Assembly (NCBI GenBank): GCA_000495505.1
Contig: CP006833.1
Location: forward strand, 806,001-870,000
Length of the DNA: 64,000 nucleotides
Source: Campylobacter fetus subsp. testudinum 03-427
GTDB lineage: Bacteria; Campylobacterota; Campylobacteria; Campylobacterales; Campylobacteraceae
Direction: 5' to 3'
Below are positions 44,763 through 52,572 of this stretch, piece after piece (the first letter of the stretch is position 1; every line of letters starts with the position of its first letter). The notes below the pieces were generated by a model that worked only from the letters and a program-made list of their open reading frames with translations, searched no databases and was not told where the DNA came from. The position numbers and the translations under genes were made by a program.

Positions 44763-45167
44763 CTAAAATTTCCCGCTGTAAAGTACTTTTTCATCGAAGT
44801 CGTATTGCACGTATATTTTTTCATCTGTTTTTCTAACGTTTCTTAGATATATAGCTATGTCCGCAGCTGTTTTTTCAAAAGTTTCTTGGCTTATTTTCGT
44901 TTTTCCTATCAAATTTGCTTGTGTGTCTTTTGTTTGTGCCTTTAAATTTACATCATACAATATATCTTGATACATCAGTACTATATCTTTTTGATTTTGC
45001 TCATCTATGCTCATATAACCAACTTCTATATCATAGCTAGCTTCGTCATTTTGCACTTGTAAATTTGAAGTTTCTTGCGCTAAGATCTGAGTATTTTTAA
45101 CTGCGCTAGTTTGATTTGTACATGCACTAAAAAGCAGTGCAAAAGTCAAAATGTAAATTTTTCTCAT
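44763..45167 (-). CDS. Small lipoprotein
   Basis: 134 residues. Signal peptide with lipobox FSAC (Cys at residue 16), then a low-complexity Thr/Gln stretch and a compact domain ending in VQYDFDEKVLYSGKF. Not assigned to a family. Overlaps the upstream small membrane protein by 4 bases and is the last gene of the AGCS symporter operon. Convergent with the WYL regulator; the 81 bases between them contain no convincing terminator. Confidence 0.7.
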   Translation of the reverse strand: MRKIYILTFALLFSACTNQTSAVKNTQILAQETSNLQVQNDEASYDIEVGYMSIDEQNQKDIVLMYQDILYDVNLKAQTKDTQANLIGKTKISQETFEKTAADIAIYLRNVRKTDEKIYVQYDFDEKVLYSGKF

Positions 45168-45427
45168 ATATCTTTTTTAGCTTTCTTTTTACCGTGTTCG
45201 TTTAAAAATTTAGCGTATTTCGTGCCATAAAGACTAGCGTGCCAGACGCTAAATCCTACCATTGCAACTCCTGCTATAGTATGTAGTTTTGCGGCTTTTT
45301 TATTTTTCATATTAAAAGCCGTTATAGTAAGTATGCCAAGACTAGCACTTAAGGCTAATTTGGCTGATTTTCTTTGAAACTCTAAGTCTAAGAGTTTGTT
45401 TGATATTTTATTCCCAACATTCTGCAT
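45164..45427 (-). CDS. Small two-helix membrane protein
   Basis: 87 residues. Two hydrophobic segments (SASLGILTITAF and TIAGVAMVGFSVWHASLYG) with His residues in the second (residues around 48 and 63), and a Lys-rich end. The paired His and helix arrangement resembles small DUF4405-type or cytochrome b561-like proteins, but haem binding is speculation. The start overlaps agcS by 20 bases and the end overlaps the lipoprotein gene by 4 bases. Confidence 0.65.
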   Translation of the reverse strand: MQNVGNKISNKLLDLEFQRKSAKLALSASLGILTITAFNMKNKKAAKLHTIAGVAMVGFSVWHASLYGTKYAKFLNEHGKKKAKKDI

Positions 45428-46835
45428 TTTTTATACCTAACTCCTTAGCTTTAAAAACAGGTTCTTCTCCTGCTTTTTTCTGTATCATATAATCTTGAAG
45501 CGTTCTCTTAACTATATCTGATAAAAATAGTATTGCCAATATATTTAAAGTAGCCATACCTGCCATAAGTATATCTGCTAAACTCCAAGCTAAAATTAAG
45601 TTCATCTGAGCTCCTATAAACACCATAGCCACAGCAGAAACTTTAAATAAAAACATAATTATCCTATTATTTGTTAAATATTTTATATTTGCTTGAGCAT
45701 AATAGTAATTTCCTATAAGAGATGTTATGGCAAATAACGCAATAGCCGCCGATACAAAGTGTAATCCTATATTTCCGAAATACTCTTGCATAGCTTGTTG
45801 CACGAGAGGAAGTGCTGTTAATTCTTGTCCTTTTCCTATAAATTTAGTAGAAAATAGCACTAAAAATGCTGTGCTAGTACATATAAATACATCTATAAAT
45901 ACCGCTAAACTTTGTATCAATCCTTGTTTTGCAGGGTGACTAGTATGAGCGGCTGCTGCTGCATTTGGTGCTGAGCCCATACCAGCTTCATTTGAAAAAA
46001 GCCCTCTTTTTATACCTATTGCAATTGTAGATCCGGCAAAACCTCCAAAAATAGCTTTAAAATCAAATGCTTCTTCAAATATACGCGTCAAAACTTCAGG
46101 TATTTTTTCATAGTTTAAAATTATGGCAATTACTGCTAAAAAAGTATATGCGATAGCCATATAAGGTACGATAATAGAGCTAACTTTACCTATAGTATAG
46201 CTTTTGCTAAAAAATAAAATAGTAGTTAGAATCGCTAAAATAGCTCCTATATAGATAGTTATCCCACTATCTCTAAACTCCTCCCAAGTAGTTGCATAAG
46301 TGTAAATTTGAAAAGCTGAAGTCATAGTATAGCTTTGTAATCCATTAAAACCGTAAGCGTACGTAAGTATCAATATAATTGCAAATAAAGTACCTATCCA
46401 TTTCATACTTAAAGCTTTTGTTATGTAGTATGCAGGTCCGCCTTTAAATCCATTACCGTCTTTGCTTTTATAAATTTGAGCTAACGTACTCTCTGCAAAT
46501 GCGCTTGCTCCACCAAAAAACGCCATTACCCACATCCAAAATATAGCTCCAGCTCCGCCTGCTGTGATAGCAAACGCAATTCCTGCTATATTTCCTATAC
46601 CTATTTTACTTGCTGTTGATATCATAAGTGCTTGAAAAGGGCTTATATGTTCAGGATGTAAGACATCTTTATCTACTTTTTCTGTTGCTACTTTAAGACT
46701 TTCTATAAACATCCTAATCTGTACAAATCCAAATTTAAAACTTAGAAAAATACCTGCAAAAACAAGCAGGACAACAAGATAATATGTATATAACCAGCCA
46801 TTAATACTATCTAGTGAAGAGATTATAAAATTCAT
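45408..46835 (-). CDS. AGCS-family sodium:alanine/glycine symporter
   Basis: 475 residues with about 11 membrane helices. Family hallmarks: GIGNIAGIAFAITAGGAGAIFWMWVMAFFG near residues 78-107, GGPAYYITKAL, and GLFSNEAGMGSAPNAAAAAHTSHPAKQG in the middle. It takes up alanine or related small amino acids with sodium, which suits an amino-acid-catabolising Campylobacter. First gene of a three-gene minus-strand operon with a small membrane protein and a lipoprotein. Confidence 0.9.
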   Translation of the reverse strand: MNFIISSLDSINGWLYTYYLVVLLVFAGIFLSFKFGFVQIRMFIESLKVATEKVDKDVLHPEHISPFQALMISTASKIGIGNIAGIAFAITAGGAGAIFWMWVMAFFGGASAFAESTLAQIYKSKDGNGFKGGPAYYITKALSMKWIGTLFAIILILTYAYGFNGLQSYTMTSAFQIYTYATTWEEFRDSGITIYIGAILAILTTILFFSKSYTIGKVSSIIVPYMAIAYTFLAVIAIILNYEKIPEVLTRIFEEAFDFKAIFGGFAGSTIAIGIKRGLFSNEAGMGSAPNAAAAAHTSHPAKQGLIQSLAVFIDVFICTSTAFLVLFSTKFIGKGQELTALPLVQQAMQEYFGNIGLHFVSAAIALFAITSLIGNYYYAQANIKYLTNNRIIMFLFKVSAVAMVFIGAQMNLILAWSLADILMAGMATLNILAILFLSDIVKRTLQDYMIQKKAGEEPVFKAKELGIKNAECWE

Positions 46836-46903
46836 TAAAGTCTCCTATATATTAATATTATATTATATCTTGCGAAATATTAATATACTATAAAATTATA
46901 AAA

Positions 46904-48997
46904 CTAATAACTCTGATTTATATCTGCACTATTTAGTGAATTTAAAAGCAACGCTATGGTTGTTCCATTGTGTAAAACTGCGGTTTGGATAGGATTTAAC
47001 TTGCCAAGAGTCGCGCCAAGTAGTATTCCTGAGTTTATACCTACTGTTGCTTTGAAATTCGTGTTTATCTTATCCATTGTTTTGTTTGCTATGAGCTTTA
47101 CCTTTGCTACTGAGCATATATCGTCTTTTAAAAGACTTATATCCGCACTCGCTTTTGCGATATCTGCACCTTTACTCATACTTATGCCAACATTTGCTTT
47201 AACTAAGCTTGGAGCGTCGTTTATCCCATCTCCTATGAACGCTATATTTTTTCCGCTTTTTCTTAAATTTTCAATGATTTGTGCTTTATCAGTAGGTAGG
47301 CAATTCGCAAATACCTTATCTACGCCGATACTTTTTGCTACTTCATCGGCTTTGTTTTGCACGTCGCCTGTTAGCATTATTATTTCTTTTACTCCGTACT
47401 CTTTTAACTTTTGTATGCACTCTTTTGCATTATCTCTTATCTCATCTTTTAGAGCTATCGTGCCTATGAGTTTTTTATCATATCCTATGTATAGCATAGC
47501 AAATCCGCTTTTGATACTCTCTTCAAGCTTTGATTTATGAGCAGAAAAATCTATCATTTCATCATCTTCAAGAAAGTGTCTGCTTCCTATAACTACTTCT
47601 TTTCCTTTTACCACTGTTTTTACGCCGTGAGCTACTATAAATTCGACTTCTTCGTGATGTATATGATGAAAACCTCTTTGTCTCGCTGCTTTGACTATAG
47701 CTTCGGCTACTGGATGAAAGTAGTGCTCTTCCGCACTTGCACTTAAATTTAATAGCTCATCTGAGCTGATACCTTCATCAAAACTATAAATTTCAGCTAC
47801 ACTCAAATTTCCTTGCGTTAGTGTTCCTGTTTTATCAAAAACAAACGTATCTGCGTTTGCTAAAGCTTCTATCGCTTTTGCTCCTTTTATCAAGATACCA
47901 TCACGTCCAGCTTTGCTTATACTTGTTTTAAAAGCTACTGGCGTTGCTAATTTTAGAGCGCACGAATAGTCTGCTTGTAGCACCGAAGCCATAGCCATTG
48001 TATTTTTATTTATTACATAACTAAGACCGGCTAACCCAAGAGTTACTGGTACTAACTTATCTGCAAGTTTTGTAGCTTTTAATCCTATAGATGATTTCTC
48101 ATTTAAGCTTGCTTGAATGTACTTTTTTATACGGCTAGTAGCAGTTTCATCGCCTATGAGTTCTGCCCATATTTTTATACGTCCTTCTTCAACTATAGTT
48201 CCACTCATAACTCTATCGCCGCGTTCTTTTTTTACTGGCTCAGCTTCTCCTGTCATACTTACTTGATTTATACTAGCACTTCCTTCTACGATATATCCGT
48301 CTATCGCTATGCTCTCACCAGTAGATACTACTACTATATCTCCTATTTTTATATCTTTGGTATTTATGAGTTTAAGCTCTTTTTTGCCATTATGGATCAT
48401 TTCTATCCATGCTTCTTTTACATTTGGACGTGCTAATTCTTTTATTAGATCATCGCTTTTATGTACAGTGCTTTCTTCTATATATTCACCTAAATTTAAA
48501 AGCAAATTTGTACCATTTGCTGCTGAGTAATCTCCTCTTGCAAGGCTGACTCCAACAGCTAATGCTTCAAGAGTTTTGCTTGTAAGTCCATCATGAAGTA
48601 ATTCATAAGTACCTTCTTTAAAAAGCGATTTAGAACCTGCAAGAGTGGCTGCTATGTTTATAAATTTATTTTTATTTATACTAGTTAAGGCCAATATCGC
48701 TGCTGATTTATAAATTTCAGCTTTGCTTGGACTGTTTTTTATACTTTTTAAAGTTGAAATTTGTATGTTGCTGATAGCTTGTATTATATTTTTTAAATTT
48801 CTACTATAAGTTATTATAATGCTTTTTGCAGCTTTATTTACTCTTGCGTTTAAAACATCTTCTAACTTTAAAATTTCAGCTTCAAGATTTCCCTCGTCGC
48901 TAAATTCATTTAGCTCATTGCAGATAAATCTAACTCTGTTATTTACGTGACTAGCTATTTTTAGACTATTTTTGGGCATTAACTTCAGCTTTGGCAT
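46904..48997 (-). CDS. fezB: P1B-type heavy-metal ATPase of ferrosome (FezB) type
   Basis: 697 residues from ATG 48997 (TTG 49003 and ATG 48979 are alternatives). P-type motifs: TGE at about 249-251, phosphorylated Asp388 in DKTGTLT, HP in HYFHPVAEA, GDGINDAPS. The metal-site helix reads YSCALKLATP (about 344-353), SCA rather than CPC. The N-terminal domain is not a CxxC metal-binding domain but an arginine-type one (HVNNRVRF, His17, Arg21, Arg23). Both features fit the P1B-6 group to which ferrosome FezB belongs, as I recall it. It would pump iron into a membrane compartment. Last gene of a six-gene operon; overlaps the preceding gene. The symbol is by inference. Confidence 0.75.
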   Translation of the reverse strand: MPKLKLMPKNSLKIASHVNNRVRFICNELNEFSDEGNLEAEILKLEDVLNARVNKAAKSIIITYSRNLKNIIQAISNIQISTLKSIKNSPSKAEIYKSAAILALTSINKNKFINIAATLAGSKSLFKEGTYELLHDGLTSKTLEALAVGVSLARGDYSAANGTNLLLNLGEYIEESTVHKSDDLIKELARPNVKEAWIEMIHNGKKELKLINTKDIKIGDIVVVSTGESIAIDGYIVEGSASINQVSMTGEAEPVKKERGDRVMSGTIVEEGRIKIWAELIGDETATSRIKKYIQASLNEKSSIGLKATKLADKLVPVTLGLAGLSYVINKNTMAMASVLQADYSCALKLATPVAFKTSISKAGRDGILIKGAKAIEALANADTFVFDKTGTLTQGNLSVAEIYSFDEGISSDELLNLSASAEEHYFHPVAEAIVKAARQRGFHHIHHEEVEFIVAHGVKTVVKGKEVVIGSRHFLEDDEMIDFSAHKSKLEESIKSGFAMLYIGYDKKLIGTIALKDEIRDNAKECIQKLKEYGVKEIIMLTGDVQNKADEVAKSIGVDKVFANCLPTDKAQIIENLRKSGKNIAFIGDGINDAPSLVKANVGISMSKGADIAKASADISLLKDDICSVAKVKLIANKTMDKINTNFKATVGINSGILLGATLGKLNPIQTAVLHNGTTIALLLNSLNSADINQSY

Positions 48998-49253
48998 CTT
49001 CAAATCTCTCTTTTAACTCTTCAGTACCGCTTTGTAGCAAATCTGTAGCTTTTATTATTGCTTTAAATAGTGCTTGCTGTGCATTTTGATTTGTTAAAAG
49101 ATATGTGATTCCAGCACCTAGCAACACGCCTTTTAAAAATCCTGCGGTATTAAAGTTCTCAGGTATAAACGCAATATCTTTTGTTAATTTATTTATTGTT
49201 TCATCTATGGCTGATTTGTTTGTGTTTTGGTTGTTGATATATGGATTTGTCAT
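48966..49253 (-). CDS. Small glycine-zipper membrane protein (YtxH-like), ferrosome-like operon
   Basis: 95 residues. A single hydrophobic segment with spaced glycines (GFLKGVLLGAGITYLLTN, about residues 38-55), then an amphipathic charged helix (GTEELKERFEDAKAEVNAQK). Shape resembles YtxH-type proteins and small membrane proteins of organelle clusters. Starts with a 4-base overlap to the preceding gene and runs 32 bases into the ATPase gene, so translation is tightly coupled to the pump. Confidence 0.7.
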   Translation of the reverse strand: MTNPYINNQNTNKSAIDETINKLTKDIAFIPENFNTAGFLKGVLLGAGITYLLTNQNAQQALFKAIIKATDLLQSGTEELKERFEDAKAEVNAQK

Positions 49254-49552
49254 CTGTTTTCCTTTAAAATACTGTTTGTTGCTTTTATCATCGATAATCC
49301 AGCAGCTATTTTTATGGCTGCATTTATGTATCTACCTTTTACGACGTCGTTTGACGCCCATATCCCAAATCCAGCGGCAATACCGCTTTCAATGCTAATT
49401 TTTAAAACCTTTTTCATAGCGGTTTTTGTATCTATTTGACCATCTTTTACTTGATTTAAAGAGATAGCACTAGATGCTATAAAACCTATCAAGGAACCGC
49501 TAAGAAAATTATCCGCAGGTAGCCTTGAAGTAGAAAATAAGCTATTATTCAT
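49250..49552 (-). CDS. Small two-segment membrane protein, ferrosome-like operon
   Basis: 100 residues. Two weakly hydrophobic, glycine/alanine-rich segments (FLSGSLIGFIASSAISL at about 16-32 and ESGIAAGFGIWASND at about 55-69), plus a third Ala/Ile-rich helix near the end. In layout it recalls MamC-like organelle membrane proteins, though I see no sequence match strong enough to name it. It lies 33 bases after the 97-residue gene and overlaps the next gene by 4 bases. Role presumably in shaping or coating the compartment, by context only. Confidence 0.65.
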   Translation of the reverse strand: MNNSLFSTSRLPADNFLSGSLIGFIASSAISLNQVKDGQIDTKTAMKKVLKISIESGIAAGFGIWASNDVVKGRYINAAIKIAAGLSMIKATNSILKENR

Positions 49553-49585
49553 ATTTTAAATTCCTTCTAAAATCTATACTATTAT

Positions 49586-49879
49586 TTAAATTTGAAAATC
49601 TTGTTTGTTTTGATCTTTTTGTGGTGCTTTTTTTGTTTGCAGTTTTCTTGGTTTTCTAGTTTTTACCGGTTTTTCGCTGTTTAAATTTTCAAGTTTGACT
49701 ACTTTTAAAGAGCTATCTTTTGCTTTTTTAGCTATCTCTTTACCTTTATCAAGTCCTGTTAAAAGACTATTTTGTATCGCTTTTCTATTATTAAAAGCGT
49801 ATATAGCAAGCCCGCCTACTAAAGCTCCGGCTAAAAATGGAAGTGCCATTTTAAATCCTTTATTTGAGATATTATTCAT
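49586..49879 (-). CDS. Small membrane protein with basic tail, ferrosome-like operon
   Basis: 97 residues. One glycine-zipper membrane segment (LPFLAGALVGGLAIYAF, about 13-29) followed by a long, very basic tail with KTRKPRKLQTKKAPQK. The tail could bind nucleic acid, phosphate-rich mineral or acidic lipid; the ferrosome mineral is reported to be rich in iron and phosphorus, which makes the phosphate idea attractive but untested. Overlaps the ferritin-like gene by 8 bases. Confidence 0.65.
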   Translation of the reverse strand: MNNISNKGFKMALPFLAGALVGGLAIYAFNNRKAIQNSLLTGLDKGKEIAKKAKDSSLKVVKLENLNSEKPVKTRKPRKLQTKKAPQKDQNKQDFQI

Positions 49880-50507
49880 CGATTTTTTCCTTTTTTATGA
49901 TTTCGTTTATCAATAATCCTACTAATCCTCCGGCTGCAACTCCACTAAAAAATGGAAAGCTCGGATGATTTAAAAGAGTATTTATGTTTTCCATATTTGC
50001 TTCTCCTGAAGCTATTTTGTTTGCCTCTTCAAGAAAATCTTTTATACTGTTATTTGACTTTGGATCAGCGTTGTTTTTGTTTGAGTTTTGTATATTTGGA
50101 GTTAAGTTTTGGCAAGATATACTTAATAAAGATGCTTTTAAAGCTGGGATATATTCGTTATTTGAAGTAGCCCAAAGTCTAAAAAATAGATCTTTTGCAT
50201 CATCATCTATAAACTCCGGTACATTTTTATAAAATTCATTTATTTCTAGTTCGTAATTTATAGCGATTATTAATTTTTCCAAATCATCTTTTGAATTTAA
50301 AACCTCGCATTCGTTTAAAATTATATTATAATTTTTCTCGTTTGCTAGATTTTTAAGCAGTTCTAAACCGCTTTTTTTGATAGATAAAATTTGGTTAAAA
50401 ATTTCCATATCGACAAAGTTAGAGTAGATAAGAATTCCTCTATTTTCATAGTTAAAAGCAAGATTATAAATCTCTTCTTTAGAGTAGTTATCAAATTTAA
50501 TTTGCAT
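49872..50507 (-). CDS. Ferritin-like protein with C-terminal glycine-zipper anchor, ferrosome-like operon
   Basis: 211 residues from ATG 50507 (AAAGGAG five bases upstream). The first ~125 residues look like a rubrerythrin/ferritin-type four-helix bundle: EEIYNLAFNYENRG and, later, IIAINYELEINEFYKNV with regularly spaced Glu that could bind iron, ending RLWATSNNEYIPALKASL. An Asn/Ser-rich linker (about 128-150) leads to a terminal anchor PFFSGVAAGGLVGLLINEIIKK. The combination of an iron-type bundle and a membrane glycine zipper in one protein, next to a P1B-6-like pump, suggests iron loading at a membrane. The metal sites are inferred from residue pattern only. Overlaps the HMA2-type gene by 11 bases. 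Confidence 0.65.
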   Translation of the reverse strand: MQIKFDNYSKEEIYNLAFNYENRGILIYSNFVDMEIFNQILSIKKSGLELLKNLANEKNYNIILNECEVLNSKDDLEKLIIAINYELEINEFYKNVPEFIDDDAKDLFFRLWATSNNEYIPALKASLLSISCQNLTPNIQNSNKNNADPKSNNSIKDFLEEANKIASGEANMENINTLLNHPSFPFFSGVAAGGLVGLLINEIIKKEKIDE

Positions 50508-50820
50508 TATAACTCCTTTTGATTTCTTCAATTTTTTTAGATATATGTTCTAAATTCCTACCATTTAGCATCTCATTCCAGAGCTGTTCTGGAAATTTAT
50601 CTTGATCATATAAAACAGTAACTGAGCCTACTAATTTATTGAATTTAACGCTATTTATACCATCTATTTTTGCTATGATTTTATCTATTTCGTCTAAACT
50701 TATGCTTGATTGCAGCTCCTTTATACGAGGAGAAACTCTAACTCTAAGGCGACCAGGAACGCTATGAATAAGCGAAAAATATGGTAAAATTTCATTTAAT
50801 ATTTTTAAATTTGAACTCAT
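50497..50820 (-). CDS. Arginine-motif HMA2-type protein (FezC-like), ferrosome-like operon
   Basis: 107 residues. N-terminal domain with HSVPGRLRVRVSPR: His19, then Arg24, Arg26 and Arg28 alternate along a strand. The fold appears ferredoxin-like (GINSVKFNKLVGSVTVLYD as the second half) but without the CxxC of copper chaperones. This is the HMA2 pattern with three arginines that I recall as common to ferrosome proteins. The same arrangement starts the ATPase N-terminal domain. First gene of the operon. It could bind lipid or phosphate, or interact with the ATPase. Function inferred from family only. Confidence 0.7.
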   Translation of the reverse strand: MSSNLKILNEILPYFSLIHSVPGRLRVRVSPRIKELQSSISLDEIDKIIAKIDGINSVKFNKLVGSVTVLYDQDKFPEQLWNEMLNGRNLEHISKKIEEIKRSYNAN

Positions 50821-50852
50821 ATAATCTCTTTATTTTTGAAAGTTTTGTAATT

Positions 50853-50858
50853 ATTATA
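50853..50858 (-). promoter_or_regulatory. Candidate -10 element of the ferrosome-like operon, within an AT-rich near-palindrome
   Basis: On the minus strand TATAAT (50858-50853) lies 32 bases upstream of the first ATG. It is inside TAATTATTATATTAAT (50848-50863), whose partial symmetry could be a Fur-type site in a genome with this composition. The divergent gene at 51005 shares the 184-base intergenic region. The match to a Fur box is weak. Confidence 0.35.
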
Positions 50859-51004
50859 TTAATCTACTTAAATAAAACTTAATTTATCTCTTTTAAGCTA
50901 ATTTTTTTCATTTTTAAATTTATGATGATTTCTGTTATCAAGACAATAAAGGTATTATTAAGATTTTTTAGGTATTATGGCGAAAATTTTTTTAAGGAGC
51001 TGCT

Positions 51005-51214
51005 ATGAGCTATGATGAATTAGAATTAGAAGCTATGATCCAAGAGGTTTTAGAAGATTGTGGCGACTTTGAGAATTTAGACGACGAAGAGCTTTTTGAA
51101 TTAATAGAAAAGATAAAAGAGCTTACAGATGGCGATACCGAAGAGGCTTATGAGCATTTAAACGGATATTCTCCGATAAGTAGAAAAAGATTTATGTCGT
51201 TGTATTCGGTTTAA
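51005..51214 (+). CDS. Small acidic protein of unknown function
   Basis: 69 residues, almost entirely helical and acidic (for example ELELEAMIQEVLED, LDDEELFELIEKIKEL), with a short basic end (ISRKRFMSLYSV). AAGGAG precedes the ATG. I recall similar short proteins upstream of the M23 peptidase in other Campylobacter. No function can be assigned. It ends 65 bases before the peptidase. Confidence 0.7.
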   Translation: MSYDELELEAMIQEVLEDCGDFENLDDEELFELIEKIKELTDGDTEEAYEHLNGYSPISRKRFMSLYSV

Positions 51215-51279
51215 TATTTTAAATTTAATATAAATTATGATATTATTTTAGGTAATAAATTAAGGATATCATAACTCTT

Positions 51280-52089
51280 ATGCAAAAATTTTTACTTATT
51301 TTGCTGCTATTTGTAACAGCAGTTTTTGGTGCTACTATAGGAAATGGTGAGACGCAAATCATCAGTATCGAATCTCAATACGCAGGAAAACTAACTGCAA
51401 ACGATAAAAAAATATCTTGGATAGATCATCCGTTAAAACCAGGATTTAAAATAGCGTTTATACCAGCTAGTTATTACGAAACAAAAAATATCAACGTTAA
51501 AAATAGTTTAAACGGCGAGACAGGAATTACTGAGTTCGAACTTGTTAAGAAAGATTATAAAAAAGAGAAGATCATCGTCTCAGAATCAAAAGTAAAACCG
51601 CCTGAGTCTGTTATGAAACGTATAGACAAAGAGAAGCGCGAAGCTCAGCAAATTTATAAAACAGTTAGCAAAGGTCTATTTTTTAACGATAAATTTATAT
51701 CTCCTATGGATAGTTTTATAACAAGTGAGTTTGGTACTGCTAGAGTATTTAATGGACTTATAAAAAGTTATCATGGCGGGACGGATTTTAGAGCTGCAGT
51801 CGGAGAAAACGTAATAGCTGCAAATAGCGGCATAGTAAAGATAGCAAAAGATAGATATTACGCCGGTAAAAGCGTAGTTATAGATCACGGAAGCGGCATT
51901 TACACTCAGTACTACCATCTTAGTGATATCAGCGTAAAAGTTGGTCAAAAAGTAAATAAAGGCGATATACTAGGTCTTAGTGGAAATAGTGGTAGAGTTA
52001 GCGGGCCGCACTTGCATTTTGGAGTGATTATAAACAATGTTCAAGTAAATCCTCTTGATTTTATAAATAAAATTAATATGGTTTTATAA
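51280..52089 (+). CDS. M23-family peptidoglycan endopeptidase
   Basis: 269 residues with a signal peptide of ~17 residues. N-terminal beta domain, then the LytM/M23 domain from about residue 145: HGGTDFRAAVGENV carries the first metal ligands (His, Asp), YTQYYHL the general base His, and GPHLHFGV the HxH zinc ligand. All catalytic residues are present, so it should cut peptide cross-links in the cell wall. Such enzymes set helical cell shape in Campylobacter and Helicobacter. Monocistronic. Confidence 0.9.
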   Translation: MQKFLLILLLFVTAVFGATIGNGETQIISIESQYAGKLTANDKKISWIDHPLKPGFKIAFIPASYYETKNINVKNSLNGETGITEFELVKKDYKKEKIIVSESKVKPPESVMKRIDKEKREAQQIYKTVSKGLFFNDKFISPMDSFITSEFGTARVFNGLIKSYHGGTDFRAAVGENVIAANSGIVKIAKDRYYAGKSVVIDHGSGIYTQYYHLSDISVKVGQKVNKGDILGLSGNSGRVSGPHLHFGVIINNVQVNPLDFINKINMVL

Positions 52090-52152
52090 ATTCACAAAAA
52101 ATCAACAATTTAAGCTTATAATTCCATTATATTTCAAGATAAAGGATGAACA

Positions 52153-52572
52153 ATGAAAAGTAAAATCTTGTCAGCTGCTTTAATAACAGCGGTTCTTAGC
52201 AGTTTTGCATTTGGTGCGAATGATAAAGCTATAGAGCTTAGCAATAAAATTTTTGCAACTAAAAAAGACGCTAGTGCAAAAGAGCTTGTAATACGAGATG
52301 CGTGTTTTAAAATTCACAATGAAATGCTAGAAGTCACTAAAAATATGACTCCTGAGCAAAGAGATGATTTCAATAAAGAATTTAAAATGCAAATGAGAAA
52401 AAATATGGCAACTCTTGGCAAAGATGAGTATTTCAATCCAGCAGTTTGTAGATCTGTGATGAAAAAACAGAATAAAAATTACGGAATGAAAAGCTCAGGA
52501 GAAAGAAATCCTGGAATGGGAATGGGCGGTTACAACTGCCAATCAAATGCGGATTGTCCATACAATAAATAA
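52153..52572 (+). CDS. Periplasmic protein with Met/Gly-rich C terminus, linked to a two-component system
   Basis: 139 residues. Signal peptide (about 21 residues), helical middle with two cysteines and MTPEQRDDFNKEFKMQMRKNM, then an unusual tail MKSSGERNPGMGMGGYNCQSNADCPYNK-like (given here in pieces: NPGMGMGGYN, then CQSNADCP). Met and Cys clusters suggest metal binding. The next gene, a response regulator, starts at the base after its stop, so it probably belongs to that signalling unit, perhaps as a CpxP/Spy-like or metal-sensing partner. Not assigned to a family. Confidence 0.65.
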   Translation: MKSKILSAALITAVLSSFAFGANDKAIELSNKIFATKKDASAKELVIRDACFKIHNEMLEVTKNMTPEQRDDFNKEFKMQMRKNMATLGKDEYFNPAVCRSVMKKQNKNYGMKSSGERNPGMGMGGYNCQSNADCPYNK

